DNA from: Bifidobacterium choerinum
GTDB taxonomy: Bacteria; Actinomycetota; Actinomycetes; Actinomycetales; Bifidobacteriaceae
Assembly (NCBI RefSeq): GCF_000741135.1
Contig: NZ_JGYU01000003.1
Span: 62,001-126,000 of the forward strand
Length of the DNA stretch: 64,000 bases
Direction of reading: 5' to 3'
The notes below the pieces were generated by a model. That model worked only from the letters and a program-made list of their open reading frames with translations, was not told where the DNA came from and searched no databases. A program made the position numbers and the translations under genes. The first letter of the stretch is position 1, and each line of letters starts with the position of its first letter. Shown in pieces: positions 1 to 9,200 of the stretch.

Positions 1-416
1 TCGTGGCCGTGGTCTACGGCATCGGGCTCAACCTCGACATGCCGCTCGACGAACTGCCGACCGACGACGCGACGTCGTGGCAGCTCATCACGCAGCCCGA
101 GCATGAAGGTGAACGACCGGGCACGGCGGCGGTGATGGATCTCATCGCGTCGCACACGGTGAAGCATATCGAGGAACGGCTGTGGAACCTGGGACTCAAT
201 CCGGCAGTGAGCGCGCAGCATCTGCGGCGCAGGCTCGTGCAGGAAAGCTGGACGCTCGGGCATCCGATCGAAGTCCACTATACGAATGGGACAACGGAGC
301 ATGGCATCGCGCACGGCATCAACGCCGATGCGTCGCTCGCGATGACGACCTACGAAGGCGAGGAGCGGATCGTGCGCACGGCCGACGTGGGCGTGCTGCC
401 GAACGTGGCGCAGTGA
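1..416 (+). CDS. birA: Biotin--[acetyl-CoA-carboxylase] ligase, C-terminal part
   Basis: The gene enters from outside the window; only about 137 C-terminal residues are seen. It activates biotin with ATP and attaches it to the carrier lysine of biotin-dependent carboxylases. The segment begins with a GIGLNLDMP motif, matching the conserved GIGxN strand of the BirA catalytic core. It ends in a small beta-rich domain (GHPIEVHYTNGTTEHGIAHG region) typical of the BirA C-terminal SH3-like domain. No N-terminal DNA-binding domain can be assessed. Context supports the call: bioY and the biotinylated accA follow at once, so ligase, importer and acceptor are clustered. The gene converges on bioY. Confidence 0.85.
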   Translation, partial: VAVVYGIGLNLDMPLDELPTDDATSWQLITQPEHEGERPGTAAVMDLIASHTVKHIEERLWNLGLNPAVSAQHLRRRLVQESWTLGHPIEVHYTNGTTEHGIAHGINADASLAMTTYEGEERIVRTADVGVLPNVAQ

Positions 417-498
417 GCGGCCGCCGTCGGTGAGGTTGGAGGCCCGGAAAATCACGCGTTCAGCGACTGCGTGTCCGGATACGGCGTGCCGGCGGCGG

Positions 499-627
499 TA
501 TCTCGGCTGGAAAGGAGCATTTTCTGCGGGACCTGCGAGTATGCGCGCCGAAATGGCTGAAATAGCCGGGGTCGGCGGGCCCGATACTCGCCTATGGCAG
601 GGAAAATGCTCCTTTTCAGCCGAGATA
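499..627. repeat. Long inverted-repeat element, copy 1
   Basis: Two 26-base arms (499-524 and 602-627) are inverted complements with one mismatch. The outer ends read TATCTCGGCTG and CAGCCGAGATA, and the inner ends contain GGAGCATTTTC / GAAAATGCTCC. The 77-base interior is itself partly palindromic, with a small GGCT-GAAAT-AGCC hairpin at its centre, so the whole element could fold as one long stem. It lies between the convergent birA and bioY genes. A second full copy is at 28497-28615 and a solitary arm at 38781-38806. It could be a bidirectional terminator, a MITE-like repeat or a structured RNA. No transposase is nearby. Confidence 0.75.
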
Positions 628-860
628 GCCGATCCTGCCGATGGGGTGAGTCGATTTCGGTCGCGCGAACGGCTGCGCAGGCGTCCGCGCGACCGACTCG
701 CGGCGTCTTGCGTCCGGAGTCGCCGGCACGGATGGCAGGTTGGGACGTGACGCGGGATGGTTGCGTCCTGAATCGTCGACGTGTCTGACGGATTGGGACG
801 CCGGTCAGGTCGCGGTGATTGTGGAGCAGCCGTCGCGATTGTTTCGGAGGTTGGTTGCGG

Positions 861-1013
861 CCGTGGCGGTCGCTGAGCGGGGAGGTCGCGACCGTTTCGG
901 GTGCGAGATGTGGCCGTGGCGGTCGCTGGATGGTGAGGTTGCGACCGTTTCGGGGGACTTGTGTGGCTGTGACGGTCGCTGATTGGGGAGGTTGCGACCG
1001 TCACAGGTGCGAG
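861..1013. repeat. Tandem 53-bp repeat, three copies, each a hairpin
   Basis: Three units start at 861, 914 and 967 with an exact 53-base step. Each contains CGGTCGC, about 14 bases including a GGGGAGG-like loop, then GCGACCG. In the third unit the pairing grows to 13 perfect base pairs (967-979 with 994-1006, CTGTGACGGTCGC and its complement), with matched changes on both arms. A weaker fourth unit may lie near 806-850. The array sits 29 bases past the bioY stop and so may end its transcript, but there is no T-run. Nothing else is recognised in 628-860 or 417-498. Confidence 0.8.
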
Positions 1014-1041
1014 ATGCGTCCGAAGCGATCGCAACCGGCTG

Positions 1042-1836
1042 CTACTGCAGCTTCGCGAGCGTGACCGGCGTCGCGAGCGATGCGGCGAGCGCCGCTTTCA
1101 CCAGATCGCCGGGGATGAAGGCCGCCGACGCCATCGCGAGCGGCTTCAGCGGCATATGCGTCGTCGCGGCCTGCACGAGTACTCCGACGCCGTCCTGCAG
1201 CAGCACGCATCCGATTGCGCATGCGAGGAAATAGCCGAGGAACACCGCAATCGACAGCAGTGCGGACGCCGCGCTGCTGTGCGCATCGCCGATGCGTCCG
1301 ACGTGGCCGATGTGACCGGCGCGGCCAACATGCGCGATGCCGAAACGGGCAGCGTCGTCGGCGCGGCGGACACACATGTCGCCGATGCGACCGCCGCGAC
1401 CGGCCGCCCCGCCGAGACCAGCCTCGCCGCGCGGCGCCCATCGCGACGCGAACCGCATGACGAGCGCGGCGAGCAGCGACGTGACGATGCCGGCCGGCAG
1501 GAACGCGTAGAGGAACCCGCAGGTCGGGCCGACTAGCGCGGCCGTTGACATGCCGCCCGAGAAGACCGGCAGTCCGCACAGTCCCATCGCCAGATACAGC
1601 GCGACGGCGCCCGCGACCTGCCGCCAGCGCAGCGTCACGGCCGCGATCATCAGCACGAGCGTCTGCAACGTGATCGGCACCGGCGTGCCGGGGATCGCGA
1701 TGCGACCGATCGCCGCCGCCGCGCACAGCGCGCCCGTCGTGAGCATGACCGGCAGCGCACCGCCGACGGCACGCCGTATCGTGACTTCCGAAGTCCGGAT
1801 GCTGAGACTGCTGCCGTGATTTGATTGCTGATTCAT
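1042..1836 (-). CDS. bioY: BioY biotin transporter (ECF S component)
   Basis: 264-residue membrane protein that binds biotin and delivers it through an energy-coupling-factor module, which is not encoded here. Family hallmarks are present: VPITLQTLVLMIAA near residue 53, GLPVFSGG at 88-95, GPTCGFLYAF at 103-112, and IPGDLVKAALAA near 241-252. About five or six hydrophobic helices are visible. The start codon at 1836-1834 is preceded by AAAGGAA at good spacing. A much longer open frame exists upstream but is an artefact of high GC. Residues about 133-188 form an unusual Gly/His/Arg-rich insertion (repeats such as HVGRAGHIGHVGRIG) between the fourth and fifth helices. The gene is divergent from accA and convergent with birA, and biotin uptake fits its neighbours. 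Confidence 0.9.
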   Translation of the reverse strand: MNQQSNHGSSLSIRTSEVTIRRAVGGALPVMLTTGALCAAAAIGRIAIPGTPVPITLQTLVLMIAAVTLRWRQVAGAVALYLAMGLCGLPVFSGGMSTAALVGPTCGFLYAFLPAGIVTSLLAALVMRFASRWAPRGEAGLGGAAGRGGRIGDMCVRRADDAARFGIAHVGRAGHIGHVGRIGDAHSSAASALLSIAVFLGYFLACAIGCVLLQDGVGVLVQAATTHMPLKPLAMASAAFIPGDLVKAALAASLATPVTLAKLQ

Positions 1837-2098
1837 CGTCGTTCCTTTGTGAGCTGTTGTGAGCTGTGTCCGTGTGCTGTGTTCGGTTGTGTGCACCGCG
1901 CACCATGCCAAGTTCGTCGCGGCAACCAATTGCAACGACTCCCGGCTGCTGCCCGTGGCAGACAGCTGCCGCCGATAAGCCGAGCTGGGCGGATGCCGGT
2001 CATGGCCGGCAAAGCATGTCGGGCCGCCGCCCGTAACGGACGCTGTCTTTCGCGGATTGCGCGTGTCGCCGCCGGTAAGTCGGTCTTGCCGCACGTGG

Positions 2099-2202
2099 CA
2101 GGCGGCTGCCGCGGGAGCTGCCGCCCGTAGGCCGCGTCGGACTGCCGGAGCCTGTAGCTGCAGGCGGCTGCCGCGGGAGCTGCCGCTTGCAGGCCGCGTC
2201 GG
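2099..2202. repeat. Direct repeat in the bioY-accA intergenic region
   Basis: A 26-base sequence (CAGGCGGCTG..GAGCTGCCGC) is repeated exactly at 2099-2124 and 2161-2186, 62 bases apart. Each copy is followed within six bases by GCCGCGTCGG. Related GGCAGxxAGCTGCC pieces occur near 1960-1975. The array lies in the 539-base divergent region between bioY and accA (1837-2375), where promoters for both genes should be. I could not assign a BirA- or BioQ-type operator with confidence. Confidence 0.7.
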
Positions 2203-2375
2203 GCGACACCGGCTGGTGGCGCCCGCGGCGAGCGGGACGCCGCCATGATGGGGTTCGCCGGCAACGATACTGAGTGCGCACCGGCGGGTGGTTTGTTCAC
2301 GTCCACAAAAGTCGATGGCGATTCTTGTGGGAACGCAAGTGTCGGCGACCCGCGAAACGGAGGATGCTGAAACGC

Positions 2376-4439
2376 ATGTTTGACCAAGATCCAACTTCGC
2401 GTGCGTCCGCCCGGCACGTGCCGCCGACCGCCGTCGGCGTGCCATCCGATGCGGACGCCGCACCGACCATGCCGCCGTCCGCGGCTTCGTCCGCCGCATG
2501 TTCCGCGACCGCCGCGCCGACGCCGCAGTCGACCGATTCGACGCCGCCGACCGCGCCGATGAAGCTGCTCGTCGCGAACCGTGGCGAGATCGCGCTGCGC
2601 GTCGTGCGCACGGCGCGGGAGATGGGCATCCCGACCGTCGTCGTCTACGCCGAACAGGACCGCCACTGCCAGTATGTGCGGATGGCCGACGAGGCGTTCC
2701 TGCTGTCCGGCGACACCTATGCGGACACCTATCTCAACGAGGACCTGCTCGTCGAGATCCTGCGTCGTTCGGGCGCGAACGCCGTCCATCCCGGCTATGG
2801 CTTCCTGTCCGAAGTGAGCTCCTTCGCGCGCAAGGTGCTTGCCGAAGGCGCCGTCTGGATCGGCCCGTCGCCTCAGGCGCTCGACGCGCTCGGCGACAAG
2901 ATCAGCGCGCGCCAGGTGGCCGAGAAGGCGCAGGTGCCTCCGGTGCCGGGCATCTCCCATGCCATCGTCGACATGCGTCCGCTGCTCGACTTCGCGCACA
3001 CGCACGGCTATCCGCTGATGCTCAAGCGCACCGACGGCGGCGGCGGCCGCGGCATCACGCTCGTGCGCAGCGACGACGAGCTGCGCGGCTTCTACCTCAA
3101 CCACAACGCCGCGCAGGGCGGCGACCTCGCCGACTACTTCGTCGAACGGTTCATCGACAACGGCCGCCACGTCGAAACCCAGTGCGGCCGCGACATGCAC
3201 GGCGATTTCACCGTCTATTCGACCCGCGACTGCTCGGTGCAGCGGCGCAACCAGAAACTCATCGAGGAGGCGCCTGCGCCGTTCCTGTCCGACGACGTCC
3301 TCGCACAGCTCGAGAACTATTCGCGCAGGCTGTTCGAAGCGGTCGGCTATGTGGGGCTCGGCACCTGCGAGTTCATCGTGACGCCTGCCGACAAGGCGTA
3401 CTTCCTCGAAGTCAATCCGCGACTCCAAGTGGAGCACACGGTCAGCGAGGAGGTCAGCGGCGTCGACCTTGTACGCGAACAGCTGACAATCGCCGTCGGC
3501 GGCGCGCTCACGCCGGCGCCGGCGCCGCGCGGCCACAGCTTCGAGCTGCGCATCACGAGCGAGGATCCGAAGTCGAACCTGACGCCGTCCGCAGGCACGC
3601 TCGAGACGGTGCGTTGGCCGAGCGGCCCGGGCGTGCGCGTCGACTCCGGCGTCCTCGAAGGCGACACGATCTCGCCGAAATTCGATTCGATGATGGGCAA
3701 GCTCATCGTCACCGCGTCCGATCGCGCGGCGGCCGTCGCACGCGTGCGCCGCGCACTCGACGAGATCGAGATCGCCGGAGTGCCGACCCCGGTCGAGCTG
3801 TACCGCACCGTCTTCGCCGACGACGAATTCACGGCCGAACACGGCGCCGGATTCGCCGTGAGCACGAAATGGCTCGAACGCAAATACCTCAACCGCGAGC
3901 CGGCGTCGACGCGCGCCGGACAGCCGGCGTCGCTGAGCGCCGACGCGCAGGACGCCGACGCATGCGCGCCGAGCGAGGAAATCGTCATCGAGATGAACCA
4001 TCGGCGCGTCGTGCTCACCGTGCCGAGCGACGTCGTCGCGACGCTCACCGGCGGCGCGCGCTCGCGTGCGGCAGAACGGCCGACGCAGCCGCTGCGCGGC
4101 CAGGGCATGCACCACGTCGAGCGCGGCCGGCAGCGGCACGACGAACGCTCCGGCGTCATCGCGTCGCCGATGCAAGCGATTGTCACCCGCATCACCGTGG
4201 CGCCGGGGCAGCAGGTGGCCAAGGGCGACCTGCTCGTTGTGCTCGAGTCGATGAAGATGGAGAACTACGTCTATGCGCCGGTCGACGGTGTCGTCAACGA
4301 GATCTTCGCGACCGCCGCGTCCTCCGTCGACGGCGGCGAGACGCTGCTGACGCTCGACGTCGAAGGCGCGCATCGCAACGAGGAATCTACAGCTGCCGAG
4401 AACGCGGCTGCCAACACCGGCAAGGGGGAGCAGGCATGA
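2376..4439 (+). CDS. accA: Acyl-CoA carboxylase alpha subunit (biotin carboxylase plus BCCP)
   Basis: 687 residues. It carboxylates its own biotin with ATP and bicarbonate, for transfer to acetyl-CoA (and perhaps propionyl-CoA) by the next gene product. After a low-complexity Pro/Ala/Thr leader of about 60 residues comes the biotin carboxylase fold (MKLLVANRGEIALRVVRTA), the ATP-grasp glycine loop KRTDGGGGRGITLV and the EVNPRLQVEHTVSE motif. The C-terminus is a biotinyl carrier domain with ESMKMEN, where Lys627 is the predicted biotin site. The ATG at 2376 follows GGAGG by 12 bases; an ATG at 2364 overlaps that sequence and is less likely. The stop overlaps the accD start (ATGA), indicating translational coupling. 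Confidence 0.95.
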   Translation: MFDQDPTSRASARHVPPTAVGVPSDADAAPTMPPSAASSAACSATAAPTPQSTDSTPPTAPMKLLVANRGEIALRVVRTAREMGIPTVVVYAEQDRHCQYVRMADEAFLLSGDTYADTYLNEDLLVEILRRSGANAVHPGYGFLSEVSSFARKVLAEGAVWIGPSPQALDALGDKISARQVAEKAQVPPVPGISHAIVDMRPLLDFAHTHGYPLMLKRTDGGGGRGITLVRSDDELRGFYLNHNAAQGGDLADYFVERFIDNGRHVETQCGRDMHGDFTVYSTRDCSVQRRNQKLIEEAPAPFLSDDVLAQLENYSRRLFEAVGYVGLGTCEFIVTPADKAYFLEVNPRLQVEHTVSEEVSGVDLVREQLTIAVGGALTPAPAPRGHSFELRITSEDPKSNLTPSAGTLETVRWPSGPGVRVDSGVLEGDTISPKFDSMMGKLIVTASDRAAAVARVRRALDEIEIAGVPTPVELYRTVFADDEFTAEHGAGFAVSTKWLERKYLNREPASTRAGQPASLSADAQDADACAPSEEIVIEMNHRRVVLTVPSDVVATLTGGARSRAAERPTQPLRGQGMHHVERGRQRHDERSGVIASPMQAIVTRITVAPGQQVAKGDLLVVLESMKMENYVYAPVDGVVNEIFATAASSVDGGETLLTLDVEGAHRNEESTAAENAAANTGKGEQA

Positions 4440-6106
4440 GCGACATCACCGAATCACCGGCGCTGCAGGCGCTCGTCGCCGACGGCACGCTCGACGACGC
4501 CGTCGCCGCGGCCGTCGATACGCCGCGCGCAGCAACGGAGGGCGACGCGATGGGCGGCGAACGTCAGCCGATCCGGCCGTCTGTGCTCAAGGCGGCACAG
4601 CTGGCGCGCGACGCCGAGGCGCACGCGCGCGACCGTCAGCACGTCAAAGGTAAGCTGACGGCGCGCGAACGGCTCGATCTGCTGCTCGATACCGGCACCT
4701 TCGAGGAAATCGGACGATTCAGCGGCGGCGATATCAACGCAGGACATGCCGGAGCGGCCGTCATCACCGGGTTCGGCGAGGTCCACGGGCGCCGCGTCGC
4801 CGTCTACGCGCAGGACTTCTCGGTGCGCGGCGGCACGCTCGGTGTTGCTGAAGGACGCAAGATCTGCCGGCTGATGGACCAGGCGCTCACCTTGCGCATC
4901 CCGATCGTCGCATTGATCGATTCGGGCGGCGCGCGCATCCAGGAGGGCGTCGCCGCGCTGACGCAGTACGGGCGCATCTTCCGCAAGACCTGCGACGCGA
5001 GCGGCGCCGTCCCGCAGATCTCGCTGATCCTCGGGCCGTGCGCGGGAGGTGCCGTCTACTGCCCGGCGCTGACCGACCTGATCGTCATGACGCGTGAGAA
5101 TTCGAACATGTTCGTCACCGGGCCGGACGTCATCAAGGCGGCGACCGGCGAATCAATCAGCATGGACGACCTCGGCGGCGGCGCCGTGCACAGCACGATG
5201 TCCGGCGTCGCGCACTATCTGGGCGCCGACGAGGCGGATGCGATCGACTACGCGCGCACCGTGCTCGCCTATCTGCCGTCGAATGCGGACGAGCAGCCGC
5301 CGACCTACATGTACATGGCGACGCGCGCCGACCGCGAGGTCGCGCGCCGGCTGGCCTCGATCGTGCCCGACAACGACCGCCAGCCCTACGACGTGCTCGA
5401 CGTCATCCGCTGCGTCGTCGACTACGGCGAGTTCGTGCAGGTGCACGAACTGTTCGCGCCGTCCGCAGTCGTCGGCTTCGCCTGCATCGACGGCCATCCG
5501 GTCGGCATCGTCGCGAACCAGCCGAACGTCAACGCCGGCGGCCTCGATGTCGACTCGTCGGAAAAGGTCGCACGCTTCGTGCGGCTGTGCGACGCCTTCA
5601 ACCTGCCGGTCGTCACGCTCGTCGACACGCCCGGATACAAGCCGGGCGCCGAGCAGGAGCACGCCGGCATCATCCGCCGCGGCGCGAAGGTCATCTACGC
5701 GTACGCGAACGCGCAGGTGCCGCTCGTCACGATCGTGCTGCGCAAGGCCTACGGCGGCGCATACATCGTCATGGGCTCGAAGTCGATCGGCGCCGACCTC
5801 AACTATGCGTGGCCCGCGGCGCAGATCGCCGTGCTCGGCGCGACCGGCGCCGTCAACATCATCCATCGCAAGGACCTGCAGAAGGCGAAGGACGCCGGAG
5901 CCGACGTCGACGCCGTGCGCGCGAAGTACGCGGCCGAATACGAACGTACGACCGTCAACGCGAACCTGTCGATGGAAACCGGGCAGATCGACGCGATGAT
6001 CGACCCCGAACAGACGCGCGACACCTTGATCGAGGGACTGCGGCTGCTGCGCGGTAAACGACGCGCGCGCCGCGCCGGCAGACACCACGGCAACCAACCG
6101 CTGTGA
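4436..6106 (+). CDS. accD: Acyl-CoA carboxylase beta subunit (carboxyltransferase)
   Basis: 556 residues. It moves the carboxyl group from carboxybiotin to acetyl- or propionyl-CoA, making the malonyl-CoA used by the synthase downstream. Crotonase-fold carboxyltransferase motifs are clear: DSGGARIQEGVAAL, LGPCAGGAVYCPALTD, FVTGPDVIKAATGE, then GYKPGAEQEHAGIIRRGAK and LRKAYGGAYIVMGSK, in N-half then C-half order. The ATG overlaps the accA stop by four bases, with an AAGGGGGAG ribosome site. The protein is a single-chain actinobacterial carboxyltransferase, not the split AccA/AccD of E. coli. Substrate preference cannot be read from sequence alone. A 110-base gap follows before fas. Confidence 0.95.
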   Translation: MSDITESPALQALVADGTLDDAVAAAVDTPRAATEGDAMGGERQPIRPSVLKAAQLARDAEAHARDRQHVKGKLTARERLDLLLDTGTFEEIGRFSGGDINAGHAGAAVITGFGEVHGRRVAVYAQDFSVRGGTLGVAEGRKICRLMDQALTLRIPIVALIDSGGARIQEGVAALTQYGRIFRKTCDASGAVPQISLILGPCAGGAVYCPALTDLIVMTRENSNMFVTGPDVIKAATGESISMDDLGGGAVHSTMSGVAHYLGADEADAIDYARTVLAYLPSNADEQPPTYMYMATRADREVARRLASIVPDNDRQPYDVLDVIRCVVDYGEFVQVHELFAPSAVVGFACIDGHPVGIVANQPNVNAGGLDVDSSEKVARFVRLCDAFNLPVVTLVDTPGYKPGAEQEHAGIIRRGAKVIYAYANAQVPLVTIVLRKAYGGAYIVMGSKSIGADLNYAWPAAQIAVLGATGAVNIIHRKDLQKAKDAGADVDAVRAKYAAEYERTTVNANLSMETGQIDAMIDPEQTRDTLIEGLRLLRGKRRARRAGRHHGNQPL

Positions 6107-6216
6107 CGGCGGCCGACTTAACCGCTTCATCAACTGCAAACTCAATCAACTGCAAACGCAATCAAATCAACTCAAGACCACCGAAGAACACCGAAGAGAA
6201 AGCATCACCGATACCG

Positions 6217-9200
6217 ATGAGTACCGCATCATTCATGGAACGACTCCAGCACGAAGCCCACGCCCTGATGTTCGCCGGGCAGTCCACGCCGTGGACGACG
6301 GCGCTCGCCGAGCTGATGGACGAGCCGATGACCGCCGACGCGCTCAGGGCGGCCGCGCGCCGCGCACACGATCTGCTCACGCCGGTCGCCGCGCAGCTGC
6401 TCGCGACGAGCGGACAAGACGTCGACCTGTTCGACTTCGACGCGAACCCGGCGATGCTCAGCGCGGCCGCGGACGCGACAGCGAGCATCGAAGGCATCGC
6501 GCTCGCCCAGCTCGGCGCCCTGATCGACCTCGAACAGCTCGGCTATGCGATCGCCGACGCGAAGCCGGTCGCGCTGCTCGGCCACTCGCAGGGCATCCTC
6601 GCCGTGCATATGGCGCAGGCAATCGCCGACGCCGGCTCGATCGAGGCGGCGCGCCCGCGCATCGACGAGATCCTCGCGATCGCCGCGTTGATCGGCGCCG
6701 CCGGCACGCGCGAGGCACGCGCACGACGCATCGTGCGCAAGTTCGGCGAGGCGACGCCGATGCTGTCGGTCAAGGGAATCCTGCCGGCGCAGGCGGACGC
6801 GTTGATCGCACGCGTCGCCGACGCGCTCGGCCCGATCAGCGTCGCCGTCATCAACTCGGCGAACCACGTCGTCCTCTCCGGCCACCCGCAGGACCTCGCC
6901 GCATTCGCCGACGAGGCGGCGCGCGAACACCGCCGTCAGGCGCGGCTGCGCGCCGACAAGGTGCGCGGCGGCGACGTCTTCGACCCGGTGCTCGAATACC
7001 TCGAGGTGACGCTGCCGTTCCATTCGCCGCTGATGGCGCAGGCCGTCGAGACGACCGTCACATGGGCGGCCGTATGCGGCATCGACGAGGCACGCGCGCG
7101 CACGCTCGCCGAGGAGGTGCTCGTCAACCAGGTCGACTGGAACATGCAGATCGGCGAACTGCTCAAGGAACACGATCCTCGCACATTGTGGACGATCGAC
7201 CTCGGGCCGGGTATGACGCTCGGCAAGCTGTGCGCGGCCGTCGCTGAAGGCACCGGCGTCGGCGTCGTCGAAGCGTCGGACGTCGCCTCGCGCGCGGCGC
7301 TCGCGACGGCCGTCGACGACCCGGCGCGCCTGCAGGACTGGACGAAGTACGCGCCGCGGCTCGTGTGCACGCCACAGGGTGAGCGTATCGAGACGGCGTT
7401 CACGCGACTGACCGGCAAGCCGCCGGTGCTGCTCGCCGGCATGACGCCGACGACCGTCGACCCCGAGATCGTCGCCGCGGCCGCGAACGCCGGATACTGG
7501 GCGGAGCTCGCCGGCGGCGGCCAGGTGACGGCCGAGGTCTTCGATCGTCATATGGCCGAACTCGGCGAACGGCTCGACGAGGGACGTACCGTCGAATTCA
7601 ACGCGATGTTCATGGATCGCTATCTGTGGAACCTGCAGTTCGGCTCGTCGCGCATCGTGCCGAAGAAGCGCGCGTCCGGCGCGCCGATCGACGGCGTCGT
7701 CGTCTCCGCCGGCATCCCCGAACTCGACGAGGCGGTCGCGTTGGTCGCGTCGCTCAACGCCGACGGCTTCCCCTACGTATGCTTCAAGCCGGGCACCGTC
7801 GAGCAGATCCGCCAGGTTGTGCGCATCGCGAAGGCCGTCGTGCCGGCGAAGATCATCGTGCAGGTCGAAGGCGGCTCTGCGGGCGGCCACCACAGCTGGG
7901 AATCGCTCGACGACCTGCTGCTCGCCACCTACGCGCAGGTGCGCGGTCAGGACAACCTCGTGCTCGTCGTCGGCGGCGGCATCGGCACGCCGGAACGCGG
8001 CGCCGACTACATCACCGGCGCATGGGCGACGCGCTACGGCCGTCCGGCGATGCCCGTCGACGGCGTGCTCGTCGGCACCGCCGTCATGACGGCGAAGGAG
8101 GCGCACACCTCGCCCGAGGTCAAGCGACTGCTCGTCAAGACGCCGGGCATCACGGCGGCCGACGCCGATGCGGACGACGTGTTCGCGCCGCTCGGCGAAC
8201 AGTGGGTACCGAGCGGCAAGGCCGTCGGCGGCGTGACGAGCGGCCTGAGCCATCTGCATGCCGACATCTACGAACTCGAGAACGCCTCCGCGCGCTGCGG
8301 CCGCCTGCTCGTGCACATCATGAAACACCCCGAGGAGCTCGAGTCGCGCCGCGAGGAGATCATCGAAGCACTCGACCAGACCGCGAAGCCGTACTTCGGT
8401 GACCTTGAGACGATGAGCTACGAGGATTGGGCTCGCCGATTCGCCGAACTCGCGTTCCCGTGGGCCGACGGCACCTACGCCGACCGCTACCTGCATCTGC
8501 TGCAGCGCATCGAGGCGCGCGTCATCGACCTCGAACAGGGCGCGTTCACGCCGATGTTCACGTCCCGCGCCGACGTCGAAGCCGACCCCTTCGCCGCGCT
8601 CGCCGCGCTCGTCGAAGCATATCCGGCGATGCAGGAACTCACGGTGACGCCGACCGACGAGGCGTGGTTCACCGAACTCGTGCGCGAATACCCCAAGCCG
8701 ATGCCCTTCGTGCCGGCGATCGACCACGACCTGCTGCGCTGGTGGGGACAGGACCAGCTGTGGCAGTCCGAGGACCCGCGCTACCCGGCCGATTCGGTGC
8801 GCATCATCCCCGGCCCGATCTCGGTGGCCGGCATCACGACGGTCGACGAGCCGGTCGCCGACATCCTCGGCCGCTTCAACGACGCGATGACGGCGCGCGT
8901 GGCAGGCGAAACGGGTGCCGCGGATGTCGACGCGGCCGCCGCCGAGCGCTTCGCGCTGCTCGCCGGCGCCACCGATGCTGAGGACTTCATCCGCCGCAGT
9001 CCGAACCTCTCGTGGGTCGGCCACCAGAGCGCCAACCCGGCCTACGGCACCGCGCGCGGCGACAAGACCTACGAATTGATTCATCTCGGCCGCGACGAGC
9101 AGGCCGGCGTCGAACAGTTCGACCTCGACATCCATCTCGACACGTTCTGGGACGACGAACCGGACGGCGGACTCGACAAGCACGCGGTGCGCGACATCGT

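Noticed and set aside
1833..4373. 846-codon minus-strand frame opposite accA
   Set aside because: Same GC-bias artefact; its only real content is the bioY N-terminal region read in another frame, and accA is unmistakable on the plus strand.
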